From Nocardioides oceani (GTDB lineage Bacteria > Actinomycetota > Actinomycetes > Propionibacteriales > Nocardioidaceae): a stretch of 64,000 nucleotides of DNA. The position numbers and the translations under genes were made by a program. This document shows positions 11,086 through 24,111 of the stretch, in pieces. Numbering within the stretch: position 1 is the stretch's first letter; each line of letters begins with the position of its first letter. The notes beneath the pieces are model-generated. The model worked only from the letters and a program-made list of their open reading frames with translations, ran no database searches and was not told where the DNA came from. Location: assembly GCF_030412965.1 (NCBI RefSeq), contig NZ_JAUHJQ010000008.1, forward strand, positions 124,001-188,000, written 5' to 3'.

Positions 11086-13094
11086 CCGTCCTCCTCGATG
11101 ATCTCCCCGGTCGCGGTGTTGATGCTCATTGTGGGCCCCGCGGCGCGCTTGCCGGACGACGCCGCGACGGCGTCCTTGATCGAGGTGGCCGTCCGCTGGC
11201 CGATCCCCGGCACCGTCGCGATCTCCTCGACCGTCGCCTCGCGGAGCTTCTTGAGCGACCCGAAGTGCTTCATGAGCGTCTTGCGGCGCACCTCGCCGAG
11301 GCCGGGGACGTCGTCGAGGACGCTCTCCACCATCGACTTCGAGCGCCGCGAGCGGTGGTGGTTGATCGCGAAGCGGTGCGCCTCGTCGCGGATCCGCTGC
11401 AGCAGGTAGAGCCCCTCGGAGGAGCGGGCGAGGATCACCGGGTCCTCCTGGCCGGGGAGCCAGACCTCCTCGAGGCGCTTGGCCAGCCCGCACACCGGTA
11501 CGTCGTCGATGCCGAGCTCGTCGAGGGCCCGCTGCGCCGCGGCGACCTGCGGCGGACCGCCGTCCACGACGACCAGGCCGGGTGCGTAGGCGAACTTCCG
11601 CGGCCGACCGGTCTCGGGGTCGACCAGCATCGGGCCGCTCGTCTCGTCACCGGGTCGGAGCTCGGAGCGGGCCTGCTCGTCGAGCAGCCGCCGGAACCGC
11701 CGGGTGATCACCTCGTGCATCGAGGCGACGTCGTTCTGCCCCTCGACGCCGCGGATGACGAAGCGGCGGTACTCACCCTTGCGCGCCAGGCCGTCCTCGA
11801 AGACGACCATCGAGGCCACCACCTCGGTGCCCTGGAGGTTGGAGACGTCGTAGCACTCGATGCGCAGCGGCACCTCCTCGAGCTTGAGGGCCTCCTGGAT
11901 CTCCTCGAGCGCGCGGTTGCGGGTGGTGAGGTCGCTGGCGCGCTTGGTCTTGTGCAGCGCCAGCGCCTGGGCGGCGTTGCGGGCCACGGTCTCCTGGAGC
12001 GTCTTCTTGTCGCCGCGCTGCGGGACGCGGATGGCGACCTTCGCGCCCCGGAGGTCGGTCAGCAGCTCCTCGAAGATCGCGACGTCCGGCGGGAGGGCTG
12101 GCACGAGGATCTCGCGGGGCACCGACTCCGGGTCCCCGGCGTACAGCTGGAGCAGGAAGTCCGACACCAGCTCGGGGGTGTCCCCCTCGTCGACCCGGTC
12201 GGCCACCCAGCCCCGCTGGCCACGGATCCGGCCGCCGCGGACGTAGAAGATCTGCACCGCGACCTCGAGCGGGTCCTCCGCCAGCGCGACCACGTCCGCG
12301 TCGGCCCCGTCGCCGAGCACGACGGCCTGCTTCTCCAGCGCCCGCTGCATGGCGCCGAGGTCGTCGCGCAGGCGGGCGGCCTTCTCGAAGTCCATCGCGT
12401 CGGAGGCGGCGTACATCTCCTTCTCGATGCGCCGCATGAACGGCCGGGTCTGGCCGCCCATGAAGTCGCAGAAGTCGTCGACGATCGCGCGGTGCTCCTC
12501 GGCGCTGACGTTGCCGACGCACGGCGCCGAGCACTTGTCGATGTAGCCCAGCAGGCAGGGCCGGCCGATCTGGGCCGAGCGCTTGAAGACGCCGTTGCTG
12601 CACGAGCGCATCGGGAAGACGCGCAGGAGCACGTCGACGGTCTCCCGGATGGCCCAGGCGTGGCTGTAGGGACCGAAGTAGCGCGTGCCCTTGCGCTTGG
12701 CCCCGCGCCCGACCATGACGCGCGGGAACTCCTCGCCCACGGTCACCGCGAGCCACGGGTAGGACTTGTCGTCGCGGTACTTGACGTTGAAGCGCGGGTC
12801 GAACTCCTTGATCCAGGAGTACTCGAGCTGCAGCGCCTCGACCTCGGTGTTGACCACCGTCCACTCGACGCTCGCGGCCGTGGTGACCATGGTCGCGGTG
12901 CGCTGGTGGAGGTTCCCGATGTCCTGGAAGTACGACGACAGGCGGGCCCGGAGGTTCTTGGCCTTGCCGACGTAGATGACCCGTCCGCGCGAGTCACGGA
13001 ACCGGTAGACGCCCGGCTGGGTCGGGATCGACCCGGGCTCGGGACGGTAGGACAACGGCCCGCGGGCGGAACGTCGGGATGGAGCGGCAGGCAC
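11082..13094 (-). CDS. uvrC: excinuclease ABC subunit C
   Basis: UvrC makes both incisions in nucleotide excision repair. The 670-residue protein has an N-terminal GIY-YIG nuclease domain (PGVYRFRD and [10 protein letters not shown] within residues 28-50), the Cys-containing CSAPCVGN segment, a UVR helix ([28 protein letters not shown] region near 220-250), a C-terminal RNase H-like nuclease core with [13 protein letters not shown], and tandem helix-hairpin-helix motifs ([10 protein letters not shown] and VPGIGQRTA). It heads the operon uvrC-rapZ-yvcK-whiA and starts at GTG 13094. Confidence 0.97.
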   Translation of the reverse strand: MPAAPSRRSARGPLSYRPEPGSIPTQPGVYRFRDSRGRVIYVGKAKNLRARLSSYFQDIGNLHQRTATMVTTAASVEWTVVNTEVEALQLEYSWIKEFDPRFNVKYRDDKSYPWLAVTVGEEFPRVMVGRGAKRKGTRYFGPYSHAWAIRETVDVLLRVFPMRSCSNGVFKRSAQIGRPCLLGYIDKCSAPCVGNVSAEEHRAIVDDFCDFMGGQTRPFMRRIEKEMYAASDAMDFEKAARLRDDLGAMQRALEKQAVVLGDGADADVVALAEDPLEVAVQIFYVRGGRIRGQRGWVADRVDEGDTPELVSDFLLQLYAGDPESVPREILVPALPPDVAIFEELLTDLRGAKVAIRVPQRGDKKTLQETVARNAAQALALHKTKRASDLTTRNRALEEIQEALKLEEVPLRIECYDVSNLQGTEVVASMVVFEDGLARKGEYRRFVIRGVEGQNDVASMHEVITRRFRRLLDEQARSELRPGDETSGPMLVDPETGRPRKFAYAPGLVVVDGGPPQVAAAQRALDELGIDDVPVCGLAKRLEEVWLPGQEDPVILARSSEGLYLLQRIRDEAHRFAINHHRSRRSKSMVESVLDDVPGLGEVRRKTLMKHFGSLKKLREATVEEIATVPGIGQRTATSIKDAVAASSGKRAAGPTMSINTATGEIIEEDG

Positions 13095-13169
13095 CCCACA
13101 ACCCTACGTTCCGGGACCGACAGCGCCGCGACCGGCGCGTCCGGCCTGCGCCCACTTACTCGACTCGCT

Positions 13170-13175
13170 TACTCT
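13170..13175 (+). promoter_or_regulatory. candidate -10 of a leaderless promoter
   Basis: TACTCT lies six bases before the ATG at 13182 and no ribosome-binding site is present, so the transcript probably starts at the start codon. Confidence 0.45.
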
Positions 13176-13181
13176 GCTTTC

Positions 13182-14492
13182 ATGCCGGTCCGCGACAGCC
13201 ATGGGCACGTGCTCACCACCTCCCCCGCAGCGGCGCGGGCCTACGCCCGCGGCGTGGGCCGGGTGCTGCGCCTGCAGCCGGGCGCGCCCGAAGCGGTCGC
13301 GGAGGCGCTCGTCCACGACCCGACGTTCGCCCTGGCCCACGCCGCTCTGGCCCTGCTCGGCCACGAGCAGTGCGTCGAGGTCGACCTGCCCGCCCGGCTG
13401 CGCGACGCATGCCTCCACGCGGGGCGCGCCACCGACCGCGAGCGCAGCCACGTCCACGCGGTGCTGCGCCACGTCGCCGGCGACAGCCGGCCGCTCGTCC
13501 GGCACCTCGAGCAGTGGCCCACCGACGCCCTGCTGCTCGCGACCGCCGTGCCGACGATCGCGTTCGCCGGGGTCAGCGAGGTGCCCGCAGACGCGTGGCG
13601 CATCGTCGAGCAGGCTGCGCCGGCGTACGGCGAGGACTGGTGGGCGACCGGGCTGCTGGCCTTCGTGCGCCAGGAGCAGCACCGCTACGACGAGGCGATG
13701 GAGCTCTCCTGCCGGGCGCTCGCCCTCGAGCCCTCGGCCGGCCACGCCGCGCACGCGCGGGCCCACGCGCACTACGAGACCGGCGACCACGACGGCGGGC
13801 TCGCCTGGATGGACGCCTGGCTGGCCGGGGACGGCCGCGACAACGACGGGCGCAGCCACTTCGTGTGGCACGCCGCGCTCCACGAGCTCTCCCTCGGCGA
13901 CCTCGACGCCGTGCGCACCCGCTACCTCGCGCAGCTGCGCCCCGGGCCGGCGCTCGGCTGCCGCGCGCTCGTCGACACCGGGTCGCTGCTGTACCGGTGG
14001 GCGCTCACGCCGGGCGCCGACGCCGTGCCCGCCCTCGGTCCGGTGGTGGAGGTCGTCGGGCGGCGCACGCTCGAGGAGCCCGCCACGCCGTTCGTGGCGC
14101 TGCACGCCGCCGTCGTCCTCCTCGCCGCCGGCGACGGCGACGGGCTCCGGCGCCTGGCCGAGCGCTCCTCGCGGCACGACCACCCCACGCACCGTGAGGT
14201 CGTCGCGCCGCTCGCTCGCGCGCTCGGCCTCATGCACGCCGGGCGCTGCTCCGCCGCCGCCGACGCGCTGGCCGCGCTCGAGGGCTGCACCTGGCGGCTG
14301 GGCGGGTCCGACGCGCAGCGCGAGGTGGTCGAGGAGACCCGGATCGCGGCCCTCCTGCGCGCCGGGAGGTACGACGAGGCGCGGGCGCTCCTCGACCGCC
14401 GGCTGGACCGGCGGCCGGCCGAGCGCGACCGCCGCTGGCGGGCCGCGGCCGCGCCGCGGCCCGCGGCGCCGGTCACCTGGGCGGCTGGCTAG
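13182..14492 (+). CDS. TPR-repeat protein, TTC38-like
   Basis: This 436-residue helical protein has repeated Ala/Leu-rich helix pairs of tetratricopeptide type, for example EQHRYDEAMELSCRALALEP and ALLRAGRYDEARALL. The opening, with SPAAARAYARGVGRVLRLQPG, resembles actinobacterial proteins annotated as tetratricopeptide repeat protein 38 family. No catalytic motif, signal peptide or membrane span is seen, so the likely role is a cytoplasmic scaffold of unknown partner. It appears leaderless. Its stop overlaps the end of the convergent Rieske gene by four bases. Confidence 0.85.
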   Translation: MPVRDSHGHVLTTSPAAARAYARGVGRVLRLQPGAPEAVAEALVHDPTFALAHAALALLGHEQCVEVDLPARLRDACLHAGRATDRERSHVHAVLRHVAGDSRPLVRHLEQWPTDALLLATAVPTIAFAGVSEVPADAWRIVEQAAPAYGEDWWATGLLAFVRQEQHRYDEAMELSCRALALEPSAGHAAHARAHAHYETGDHDGGLAWMDAWLAGDGRDNDGRSHFVWHAALHELSLGDLDAVRTRYLAQLRPGPALGCRALVDTGSLLYRWALTPGADAVPALGPVVEVVGRRTLEEPATPFVALHAAVVLLAAGDGDGLRRLAERSSRHDHPTHREVVAPLARALGLMHAGRCSAAADALAALEGCTWRLGGSDAQREVVEETRIAALLRAGRYDEARALLDRRLDRRPAERDRRWRAAAAPRPAAPVTWAAG

Positions 14493-14971
14493 ACCAGCGT
14501 GATCTGGTCGCCCGTGACGGTGATCGACCGCTCCTCGAGGGGCGCGGTCGCGGGCCCGCTCTGCGGCGAGCCGTCGGCGATGGAGAAGACGCTGTTGTGG
14601 CAGGGGCACACGATCCCGTCACCGGACACCTCCGAGACCGCGCAGCCCTGGTGGGTGCAGACGATCGAGAACGCCTTGAACTCCCCCTCGCTGGGCTGGG
14701 TGATCACGACCTCCTCGTCCGGGTAGATCGCGCCCCCACCGACCTCGATGTCGCCCGTGGCCGCGAGCCCGGTCGCGCCGCTCCCCGCGCTCGACCCGTT
14801 GCCGGACGAGCCGGACGAGCCGGACGAGGAGCCCTGGGTCGCCGGGTCGGACGCCGTCGAGCCCTCGTCACCACCGCAGGCGGCGAGCACGGGCAGGGCG
14901 ATGCCGACCCCCGCCGCTCCGGTGAGCGCGCGGCGGCGGGTGAGCTGGTCGAGCGGGAGCATCTCGGTCAC
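14489..14971 (-). CDS. secreted Rieske [2Fe-2S] lipoprotein
   Basis: A 160-residue Rieske protein with a twin-arginine-like export signal (TRRRALTGAA at residues 11-20) and a lipobox ending LAAC, with C32 as probable lipidation site. Residues 35-70 form a Ser/Gly-rich linker. The Rieske cluster ligands are C105 and H107 in CTHQGC and C122 and H125 in CPCHNSVF; C110 and C124 can form the usual disulfide. The N-terminus and lone gene suggest an outer-face membrane-anchored electron carrier rather than a cytochrome bc subunit; the partner is unknown. GTG at 14971 has GGAAGGA nine bases upstream. Confidence 0.9.
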   Translation of the reverse strand: MTEMLPLDQLTRRRALTGAAGVGIALPVLAACGGDEGSTASDPATQGSSSGSSGSSGNGSSAGSGATGLAATGDIEVGGGAIYPDEEVVITQPSEGEFKAFSIVCTHQGCAVSEVSGDGIVCPCHNSVFSIADGSPQSGPATAPLEERSITVTGDQITLV

Positions 14972-15263
14972 GGTGGGTCGTCCTTCCGAGCAGGCGGCTT
15001 GTTGAACATGACACTAACCAGCGCAGCCCGTGTGCAGCACGGCCCGTTGCTGTGGAGTCGCTGAGAAACGGTCCCCGCCCCCTGCCTCGCGCGGCGGCTG
15101 GGCAGTCCGTCACGTACGCGCCCGCAGCGCCCAGAAAGGCGCAGGCGTGCCGGACCACCCCGCATCGGCCACACCCAAAAAGTCGCGTGCCCGAGACCGC
15201 GGTCGATCGCGCCCCCGGGCACACGACCCGCGCGCCGGCCGGATCGGACAGACCAGGCGGGAC

Positions 15264-18323
<3,060 letters not shown>

Positions 18324-18478
18324 GTTTGTCCCTCGAGTCGGATGCTGGCGTTCGAACACGCGTTCGTCCATCGTACCGGCCGGGCCCTCCCTGCCGGGGT
18401 GCGGCGGACGGAGCGCGGGCCACCGGCGACGTTGCCACACGCCGCCGACAGTGGCGACCGGGCCGGTGACCGGCTTGG

Positions 18479-19216
18479 ATGACAACCATGCCGGACCCCG
18501 AGCCCTTCCCCGACTCGACGAGGGACGCGTCACCCCTCGCCGACGCCAGCGCGCGGTTCGTGCGCACCGTCGATGCCCTCTCCGACGACGACTGGCGCGC
18601 TCCCAGCCTGCTGCCGGGCTGGTCCCGGGCGCACCTCGTCGCGCACGTCTCGCTGAACGCCGAGGCGCTGGCAGGGGTCCTCGAAGGGGCCGTCCGCGGC
18701 GTGCCGACCGCGATGTACCCCTCCCAGGAGCAGCGCGACGCCGACATCGAGGAGCTCGCCGCGGCCACGCCGGCCGAGCAGCGCGACCGGCTGCTGGCCT
18801 CGACGACCGCGTTCGCCGACGCCCTCGCGGCGGTCCCGGAGGACGGCTGGGCCGGGACCTTCGACCGTACGCCGGGTCAGCGGCCGCGCCCGCTGGTCGA
18901 CGTGCCGGCGATGCGCCTGCGCGAGGTCGAGGTGCACCACGTCGACCTCGGGCGCGACGTGGTCCCCGCCGACTGGCCCGCGGAGTTCGCGGTGGCGCTC
19001 GTGGACGCGATGGTCGGCCGCGGACCGGCCGAGCGGCCGCTGCGCGTGCACGCGACCGACCTGGACCGCACCTGGGAGACCGCACCCGGCGCGACCACCA
19101 CCGTGCGCGGGACGGTCGCGGAGCTGGGGTGGTGGTTGAGCGGCCGCGAGCCGCTGCCCGGCGCGGCCCGGCCGACGAGCGAGGACGGCGTGCTGCCGAG
19201 GATCGAGGAGCTGTGA
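18479..19216 (+). CDS. maleylpyruvate isomerase-family mycothiol-dependent protein (DinB-like)
   Basis: This 245-residue protein has the DinB-like MDMPI N-terminal domain, with [17 protein letters not shown] holding two of the expected metal-binding histidines and VEVHHVDLG supplying the third, followed by the small MDMPI C-terminal domain ([16 protein letters not shown]). Members bind a divalent metal and use mycothiol as cofactor; real substrates are mostly unknown, and maleylpyruvate isomerase itself is only one member. It overlaps the next gene by four bases, so the two form an operon; that gene is a glyoxalase-II-like hydrolase, which suits thiol chemistry. Confidence 0.88.
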   Translation: MTTMPDPEPFPDSTRDASPLADASARFVRTVDALSDDDWRAPSLLPGWSRAHLVAHVSLNAEALAGVLEGAVRGVPTAMYPSQEQRDADIEELAAATPAEQRDRLLASTTAFADALAAVPEDGWAGTFDRTPGQRPRPLVDVPAMRLREVEVHHVDLGRDVVPADWPAEFAVALVDAMVGRGPAERPLRVHATDLDRTWETAPGATTTVRGTVAELGWWLSGREPLPGAARPTSEDGVLPRIEEL

Positions 19217-19887
19217 ACGACTACACCGGCGACGTACGGCCCGGAGGGCCTGCGGACGTGCGCGAGCTGCCCGCCCTGCGGATCGCGAAGGTGGCGGTCG
19301 ACGAGCAGATGTCGAACAACTGCTACCTGCTGACCTGCCGGGAGACCGGCGAGCAGCTCCTCGTCGACGCCGCCGCCGAGCCGGGCACGCTGCTGCCGCT
19401 GGTCGGCGACACCGGGCTGGCGACCGTGGTGACCACCCACCAGCACTGGGACCACCACCGCGCCCTCGCCGACGTGGTCGCGGCCACCGGGGCGGCCGTG
19501 CTGGCCGGCGAGCCCGACGCCGCCGCCGTCACCGAGCAGACCGGCGTCGACGTCACCCGCCCGCTGCGGCACGGCGACACCGTCACCGTCGGCCGCTGCT
19601 CGCTCGAGGTGATCGCCCTGGCCGGGCACACCCCCGGCTCGGTCGCGCTGCTGTACGACGACCCCGAGGGCCACCCCCACCTGTGGACCGGCGACTCGCT
19701 GTTCCCCGGTGGCGTCGGCAACACCTTCGGCGACGCGGACGCCTTCCGCCAGCTCCTCGACGAGGTGTCGACCAAGGTCTTCGACCGGCTCCCCGACGAG
19801 ACATGGTTCTACCCCGGCCACGGTGGCGACTCGACCCTCGGCGCGGAGCGCCCGCACCTGCCGGAGTGGGCCGAGCGGGGCTGGTGA
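19213..19887 (+). CDS. metallo-beta-lactamase-fold hydrolase (glyoxalase II-like)
   Basis: A 224-residue MBL-fold protein whose metal motif THQHWDHH provides H76, H78, D80 and H81. Further ligands are in [24 protein letters not shown] and FYPGHGGDS. The family includes hydroxyacylglutathione and mycothiol-conjugate hydrolases. Overlap with the upstream MDMPI-type gene (GTGA) suggests coupled expression and perhaps a joint pathway with a mycothiol thioester or adduct. Cytoplasmic; no signal peptide. Confidence 0.88.
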   Translation: MNDYTGDVRPGGPADVRELPALRIAKVAVDEQMSNNCYLLTCRETGEQLLVDAAAEPGTLLPLVGDTGLATVVTTHQHWDHHRALADVVAATGAAVLAGEPDAAAVTEQTGVDVTRPLRHGDTVTVGRCSLEVIALAGHTPGSVALLYDDPEGHPHLWTGDSLFPGGVGNTFGDADAFRQLLDEVSTKVFDRLPDETWFYPGHGGDSTLGAERPHLPEWAERGW

Positions 19888-19908
19888 CCGACGCCCCTCG
19901 CGCGGGCG

Positions 19909-20445
19909 TCAGACCGGATCGTCGGCCGGTGCCGTGCCGCGGTGGGCGGTGACCTCTCCCGCGAGCGCCGCGGCGAGGAGGACGAAGCCTGCCGCGACGC
20001 CGGTCGCGGGGGCGGCGTGCGCGAGGTCCGCCGAGACCGCGGCCGCACCGGCCAGTGCGACGACCACCAGCGCGCCGGCGAGGCCGGTGAAGAGCGGGGC
20101 GGCGAAAGCACGGGCGAACGGCCAGAAGTGCACGCCGACGACGCCGACGACCCACGGGAGCGTGAGGTCGGGCCGGTCGACCAGCGCCAGCAGCCGCGCC
20201 CCGAGCACGATGGCGAGCACCATGAGCCCCACGCACCAGCCGTAGGTCCGCACCGCCGCGCGCGACGGCGGCGGCACGTCGCCGGTCGACCGCAGGCCCG
20301 CCGCGACCGTCGCGACGAGGAGGACCGCCGCGGCCGCGTGCAGCGCCCCGGCGCCGGGCAGGCCGCCGGCGTTGACCAGGACGAACACGACGCCCCCGAC
20401 CGCGCCGACGAGGCTGCCCGCCGTCCGCCTCCTCACGCCGGGCAC
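19909..20445 (-). CDS. integral membrane protein of unknown function
   Basis: The 178-residue protein has about five or six hydrophobic helices (near residues 10-27, 34-51, 68-88, 95-113, 118-138 and 145-163) with short charged loops. No catalytic motif or named family was recognised. It starts with GTG at 20445. It lies 18 bp downstream of the secreted nuclease gene on the same strand and may be co-transcribed with it. It converges with the hydrolase gene. Confidence 0.7.
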   Translation of the reverse strand: MPGVRRRTAGSLVGAVGGVVFVLVNAGGLPGAGALHAAAAVLLVATVAAGLRSTGDVPPPSRAAVRTYGWCVGLMVLAIVLGARLLALVDRPDLTLPWVVGVVGVHFWPFARAFAAPLFTGLAGALVVVALAGAAAVSADLAHAAPATGVAAGFVLLAAALAGEVTAHRGTAPADDPV

Positions 20446-20462
20446 GCCACCTGCGCGGGGGC

Positions 20463-22394
20463 TCAGCCCTGGGCCCAGGCGCGGCTGAAGCCGTCGAGGT
20501 ACTGCCGCACGGTCTCCCGCTCGCTCACGACCAGGCTGACGCCGTCGGCCGCGAGCGCGCCGTCGGACCAGGCCGGCCCGCCGACCCAGGCCTTCTGGAC
20601 GCCGGCGCGCTTGCCGTAGCGCCCGTCGATCACGAGCAGGTTGCCGCCGACGTCCGCGGCGCGGGTCGGCACGTCCGCCCGGTGGAGCGTGCGGCGCACG
20701 CCGGCGAGCACCTGCGGGCCGAGCACGGCGGCGACGTCGCAGCCGCGCTCCCGCAGGGCGACCAGCCGCTCGGCGATCCGCTTGCCGCGGTCACCGGCCC
20801 AGGAGCGGACGGCGACGCGGACGTTCGTGCGGCCGTCGGCGGTGCGCAGGCCCTCGGCGTTCCGGCAGCCGACCGCGGCCAGCCCGCGCAGCACCGGGTC
20901 GCGCCGCGGCACGTCCGGCACGGGGTAGAGCTGCGCGGTGTAGCGACCCCAGCTGAGGACGCGCGTGCGCGTGGCGTCGGTGGTGTCGGCGGCGAGCCGG
21001 TCGAAGATCCGGCCGTACCCGGCGTACAGCGCGGCGTCGGAGGAGACGTAGGTGCTGGACCAGCGGTTGCGGGCGGCCTTCAGCGGCTGGCCGCCGCCGA
21101 CCATCGTCAGGTCGGTGGTGCCGCCGGCGCGGCTGACGAGCAGCACGCTGGCCTCGGTGCGGCCCGCGCCGCCCAGGCAGCTGGCCTGGCACCGGACGAC
21201 CCAGGAGGCGACGGCGCGGTCGCTGCCGAGGGCGCCCGCGAGGCGGCGCTCGACGTCCGTGCCGCGCCCGTCGCCGAGCACGACCTGCACCGAGACGCCC
21301 TCGGCGGCCGCCGCGAGCAGCGCGTCGGCCAGGGCCGGCTCGTCGAGGCGCCCGGCCGCGAGCCGGACCAGGTCGCCGGGCTCGGCGTTCATCACCGCGC
21401 GCGCCTGGCGGTCGCCGATCCGCTTCCGGTCGGCGCCGGTCCCGCCGACCGGGCGGTTGTGCAGCGCGCCGGTGGCGAACAGGTCGATGGTCCGGTAGCT
21501 CAGCACGACGGCGTCGTGGTCGGAGTTGAAGCCGCGGACCACGGTGCCGCCGGCCCGGCTGTAGCCGCTGCCCTGGCGCAGCGTCATCGCGTAGTCGAGC
21601 AACGAGCCGGGGCCGCGCGACCCCGTCAGCGGCATGTCGAAGCTGACCAGGCCGCCGAGGGCGTCGGTGGGCAGGCCGGCCAGCCGTCGCCGGCGGTCGG
21701 CGAGGTAGTTGACGTTGAGGTCGCCGGTCGCGAAGACGTGCTCGGTCGACTGCGACAGCCGCCGGATCTCGTTGCGCAGCATCCGCAGGTGCTTGCGCAG
21801 CCGCGGGATCCGCTTCATGTTCGTGAGCTGGGCGTCGCGTGACGCCTGCGCGATCGTGTGGGTGTTGATGATCCCGAACACCTTGCCGGTGGCGAGCTCG
21901 CGCAGCCGGACGGTGTTGATGTAGCGGGCGGGCGTCACGCCCTCCTCGGGCCCGTGCGTCATCACCGAGCGGCCCTCGATCATCCGGAACCGCTGGCGGT
22001 CCCACACGATCGGGATGGTGACCCCGGCTCCGTTGGGCATGTACCAGCCCCAGTCGCGCTCGGTGAGCAGCTTGATCAGGTTCTGGCGGTCCTCGGGCTG
22101 GGAGAACTCCTGCAGGCCGCCTGCGTCGCCGAGGGTCAGCACGCGTCGGACGTCGGCCATCGCCTTCTTCGGGCCCAGGCAGTAGCAGACGTTGAGCGTG
22201 AAGGTCCGGTACGTCGCGCTCGGCACCGCCGCCGCGACCGGCACGAGCGCCGTCGTCGGCGCCTCCGCGGTCCGGCCGCCCGGCGTGCCTGCCGTGGCGA
22301 CGAGGGCCAGGCCGAGCCCGAGGGCGAGCACGCCAGCGAGGGCGGTCGCGAGCGTGCGGCGCACGACGTGCACGACCACGGTCGGGGCTCCCAC
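20463..22394 (-). CDS. secreted endonuclease/exonuclease/phosphatase domain fused to PLD-like domains
   Basis: The 643-residue protein begins with a signal peptide (hydrophobic stretch LATALAGVLALGLGLALVA after VVRR). Residues about 55-310 match an EEP (DNase I-like) domain: FTLNVCYCLG, GLQEFSQPED, IINTHTIAQ, FATGDLNVNYL and GFNSDHDAVVLSY hold the metal and catalytic Asp/Asn/His set. The rest looks like two PLD-type half domains (LADALLAAAAEGVSVQVVLG and NLLVIDGRYGKRAGVQ), but the HxK of the HKD motif is missing in both. GTG at 22394 has GAGGAG five bases upstream. Likely an exported phosphodiesterase or nuclease. Confidence 0.8.
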   Translation of the reverse strand: MGAPTVVVHVVRRTLATALAGVLALGLGLALVATAGTPGGRTAEAPTTALVPVAAAVPSATYRTFTLNVCYCLGPKKAMADVRRVLTLGDAGGLQEFSQPEDRQNLIKLLTERDWGWYMPNGAGVTIPIVWDRQRFRMIEGRSVMTHGPEEGVTPARYINTVRLRELATGKVFGIINTHTIAQASRDAQLTNMKRIPRLRKHLRMLRNEIRRLSQSTEHVFATGDLNVNYLADRRRRLAGLPTDALGGLVSFDMPLTGSRGPGSLLDYAMTLRQGSGYSRAGGTVVRGFNSDHDAVVLSYRTIDLFATGALHNRPVGGTGADRKRIGDRQARAVMNAEPGDLVRLAAGRLDEPALADALLAAAAEGVSVQVVLGDGRGTDVERRLAGALGSDRAVASWVVRCQASCLGGAGRTEASVLLVSRAGGTTDLTMVGGGQPLKAARNRWSSTYVSSDAALYAGYGRIFDRLAADTTDATRTRVLSWGRYTAQLYPVPDVPRRDPVLRGLAAVGCRNAEGLRTADGRTNVRVAVRSWAGDRGKRIAERLVALRERGCDVAAVLGPQVLAGVRRTLHRADVPTRAADVGGNLLVIDGRYGKRAGVQKAWVGGPAWSDGALAADGVSLVVSERETVRQYLDGFSRAWAQG

Positions 22395-22490
22395 GCGGAC
22401 TCCTCGGGGCGACGGTTCGGGCGCGCCACGAGCCGGGCGCGAGGGAATCACACCAGCCACATCTGTCACACGCAACGCTTCGGCGACAAC

Positions 22491-22502
22491 TACAGATCTG
22501 TA
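22491..22502. promoter_or_regulatory. 12-bp palindrome, candidate operator
   Basis: TACAGATCTGTA is a perfect palindrome about 100 bp upstream of the secreted nuclease start and 150 bp before the small Cys-rich gene. It stands out as AT-rich in a GC-rich gap. The regulator is unknown. Confidence 0.3.
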
Positions 22503-22654
22503 ATTCTCCAGGCGCAGCGCGGGCCGGTCGACGCCGGGTCGGCGCGGACGCCCTCCGGAGCACAGCCGCACCGCGTCGGGACCCGGCCCGCCACACCTCC
22601 CGAGCGCACCGGTCCTGCCGCTGCGCCCTTCCCGGCTACCCAGGAGCAGCGACG

Positions 22655-22930
22655 ATGCCCGTCCTCCCCACCCGACCCGACCCCTCCGCCGGGGTCACCC
22701 CAGGCCGACCGGGCCGCCTGCCTCCCGCCGACCCCGACGAGCCGCGGGTCCGGGACGCGCACCGCGCGAGCGTGCGCCGGACCCCCGACCGCATCCACCA
22801 GGCGCTCGACCGCACGGACGCCGGCGCCTGCGGCGAGTGCACGGCCTGCGGTCGGCTCGTCGCGCTGCTCGACCTGCGCCGGTGCCCGTGGCTCGAGCGC
22901 TGCGACGCCTGCTCCCTCAGCTCGGTCTGA
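22655..22930 (+). CDS. small Cys-rich protein, possible zinc ribbon
   Basis: A 91-residue protein with a Pro/Arg-rich N-terminal half and five cysteines at the C-terminus arranged as CGECTACG, RRCPW and CDAC, enough for a zinc site. AGGAG lies seven bases before the ATG and third-codon positions are strongly G/C, which support a real gene. No named family was recognised; a DksA/TraR-like or other small zinc-ribbon regulator is one possibility. It is convergent with the kshB gene. Confidence 0.6.
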   Translation: MPVLPTRPDPSAGVTPGRPGRLPPADPDEPRVRDAHRASVRRTPDRIHQALDRTDAGACGECTACGRLVALLDLRRCPWLERCDACSLSSV

Positions 22931-22966
22931 CGGCGGCGCCGACGGAGCGGGCCGGCGCGGCCGGGC

Positions 22967-24070
22967 TCAGCTGTAGGTCGCGCGGACGGTGTCGGTCACC
23001 GGGACCGACTGGCACGCGAGCCGGATGCCCTCGGCGAGGTCCTCGTCGTCCAGCACGTCGTTGTGCAGCATGTCGACGTCGCCCTCGAGCAGCCGGACGG
23101 CGCAGGCCGAGCACTCCCCCTCGCGGCAGGAGTACGGCGCCTTGACGCCCTTGGCCTCGAGGTGGTCGAGCATCTTGGTGCCCGGCGCCCAGTCGTCGAA
23201 GGCGTGCGTCTCGCCGTCGAGCTCGACCTCGAGCCGCACCGGCCCCGAGGGCCCGCCGCCGTGGCTGGCCGGCTCCTGGGCCGCGTCGTCCTCCTCGTGC
23301 TCCGCGGCGTCGATCTCCTGCTCGGCGACCTCGACGTCGTGCAGGTCGCCGAAGGGGTTGCCGCCCAGGGACACGAACTTCTCCTGGTGGCGCCGCTCGC
23401 GCGGGAACTCCAGCTCCTTGAGCGCGGCCACCGTCATCTTCATGAACGGCGCGGGACCGCACACGAACGCGTCGTACGTCGCGTAGCCGGCGGCGAACGC
23501 CTTGACCTGCTCGTGGCTGGGCAGGCCCTGCACCGACTCCAGCCAGTGCACGACGACCAGCCGGTCGGGGTGCTCGGCGGCGAGCCGCGCCAGCTCGCCG
23601 GCGAAGATCACCGACCGCTCGTCGCGGTTGGCGTAGAAGAGCACGATCCGGCCGGTCCCCTGCGCCAGGGCGGTGCGCGTGATCGACATGACCGGGGTGA
23701 TCCCGCTGCCGCCGGCGAAGAGCAGCAGGTCGGCGCTCAGCGAGGCCGGGGTGAAGATGCCGCTCGGGGGCAGCACCCGCATCGAGTCGCCGGGCGCGAG
23801 GTGGTCGCAGATCCAGTTGGAGGCGTATCCCCCGTCGGTCCGCTTGACCGTGATCGTCAGCGGTCCGCCGCCGACCGGGCTGCTGCACAGCGAGTAGCAG
23901 CGGGCCGCCACGCCGGTCTGGTCGCTCGGCACCGCGACCGTCAGGAACTGGCCGGGCTTGTAGGCGAAGTGCTCCTCCGCGCCGGCCGGCACCTCGAAGC
24001 TGATGGAGCGGGCGTCGGGCGTCTCCTCGACGACGTCGAGGATCTTGAGCTCGAAGGAGTCGGTGTCCAC
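22967..24070 (-). CDS. kshB: 3-ketosteroid 9alpha-hydroxylase reductase component KshB
   Basis: KshB passes electrons from NADH through FAD and a plant-type [2Fe-2S] cluster to KshA for 9alpha-hydroxylation of 3-ketosteroids. The 367-residue protein has the FAD motif RCYSLCSSP near residue 65, the NAD domain with FAGGSGITPVMS and FVCGPAPFM, and a C-terminal ferredoxin domain with YSCREGECSACAV and a last cysteine in ACQSV. An acidic linker, EIDAAEHEEDDAAQE, lies between. The start is GTG at 24070. Related to Rv3571 (HmpA/KshB). It follows a 97-residue protein gene and kshA on the same strand. Confidence 0.92.
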   Translation of the reverse strand: MDTDSFELKILDVVEETPDARSISFEVPAGAEEHFAYKPGQFLTVAVPSDQTGVAARCYSLCSSPVGGGPLTITVKRTDGGYASNWICDHLAPGDSMRVLPPSGIFTPASLSADLLLFAGGSGITPVMSITRTALAQGTGRIVLFYANRDERSVIFAGELARLAAEHPDRLVVVHWLESVQGLPSHEQVKAFAAGYATYDAFVCGPAPFMKMTVAALKELEFPRERRHQEKFVSLGGNPFGDLHDVEVAEQEIDAAEHEEDDAAQEPASHGGGPSGPVRLEVELDGETHAFDDWAPGTKMLDHLEAKGVKAPYSCREGECSACAVRLLEGDVDMLHNDVLDDEDLAEGIRLACQSVPVTDTVRATYS

Positions 24071-24111
24071 GGGGTCTCTCTGGTCGGGGGTCGGGAGCGA
24101 GCGGGGCCGGG

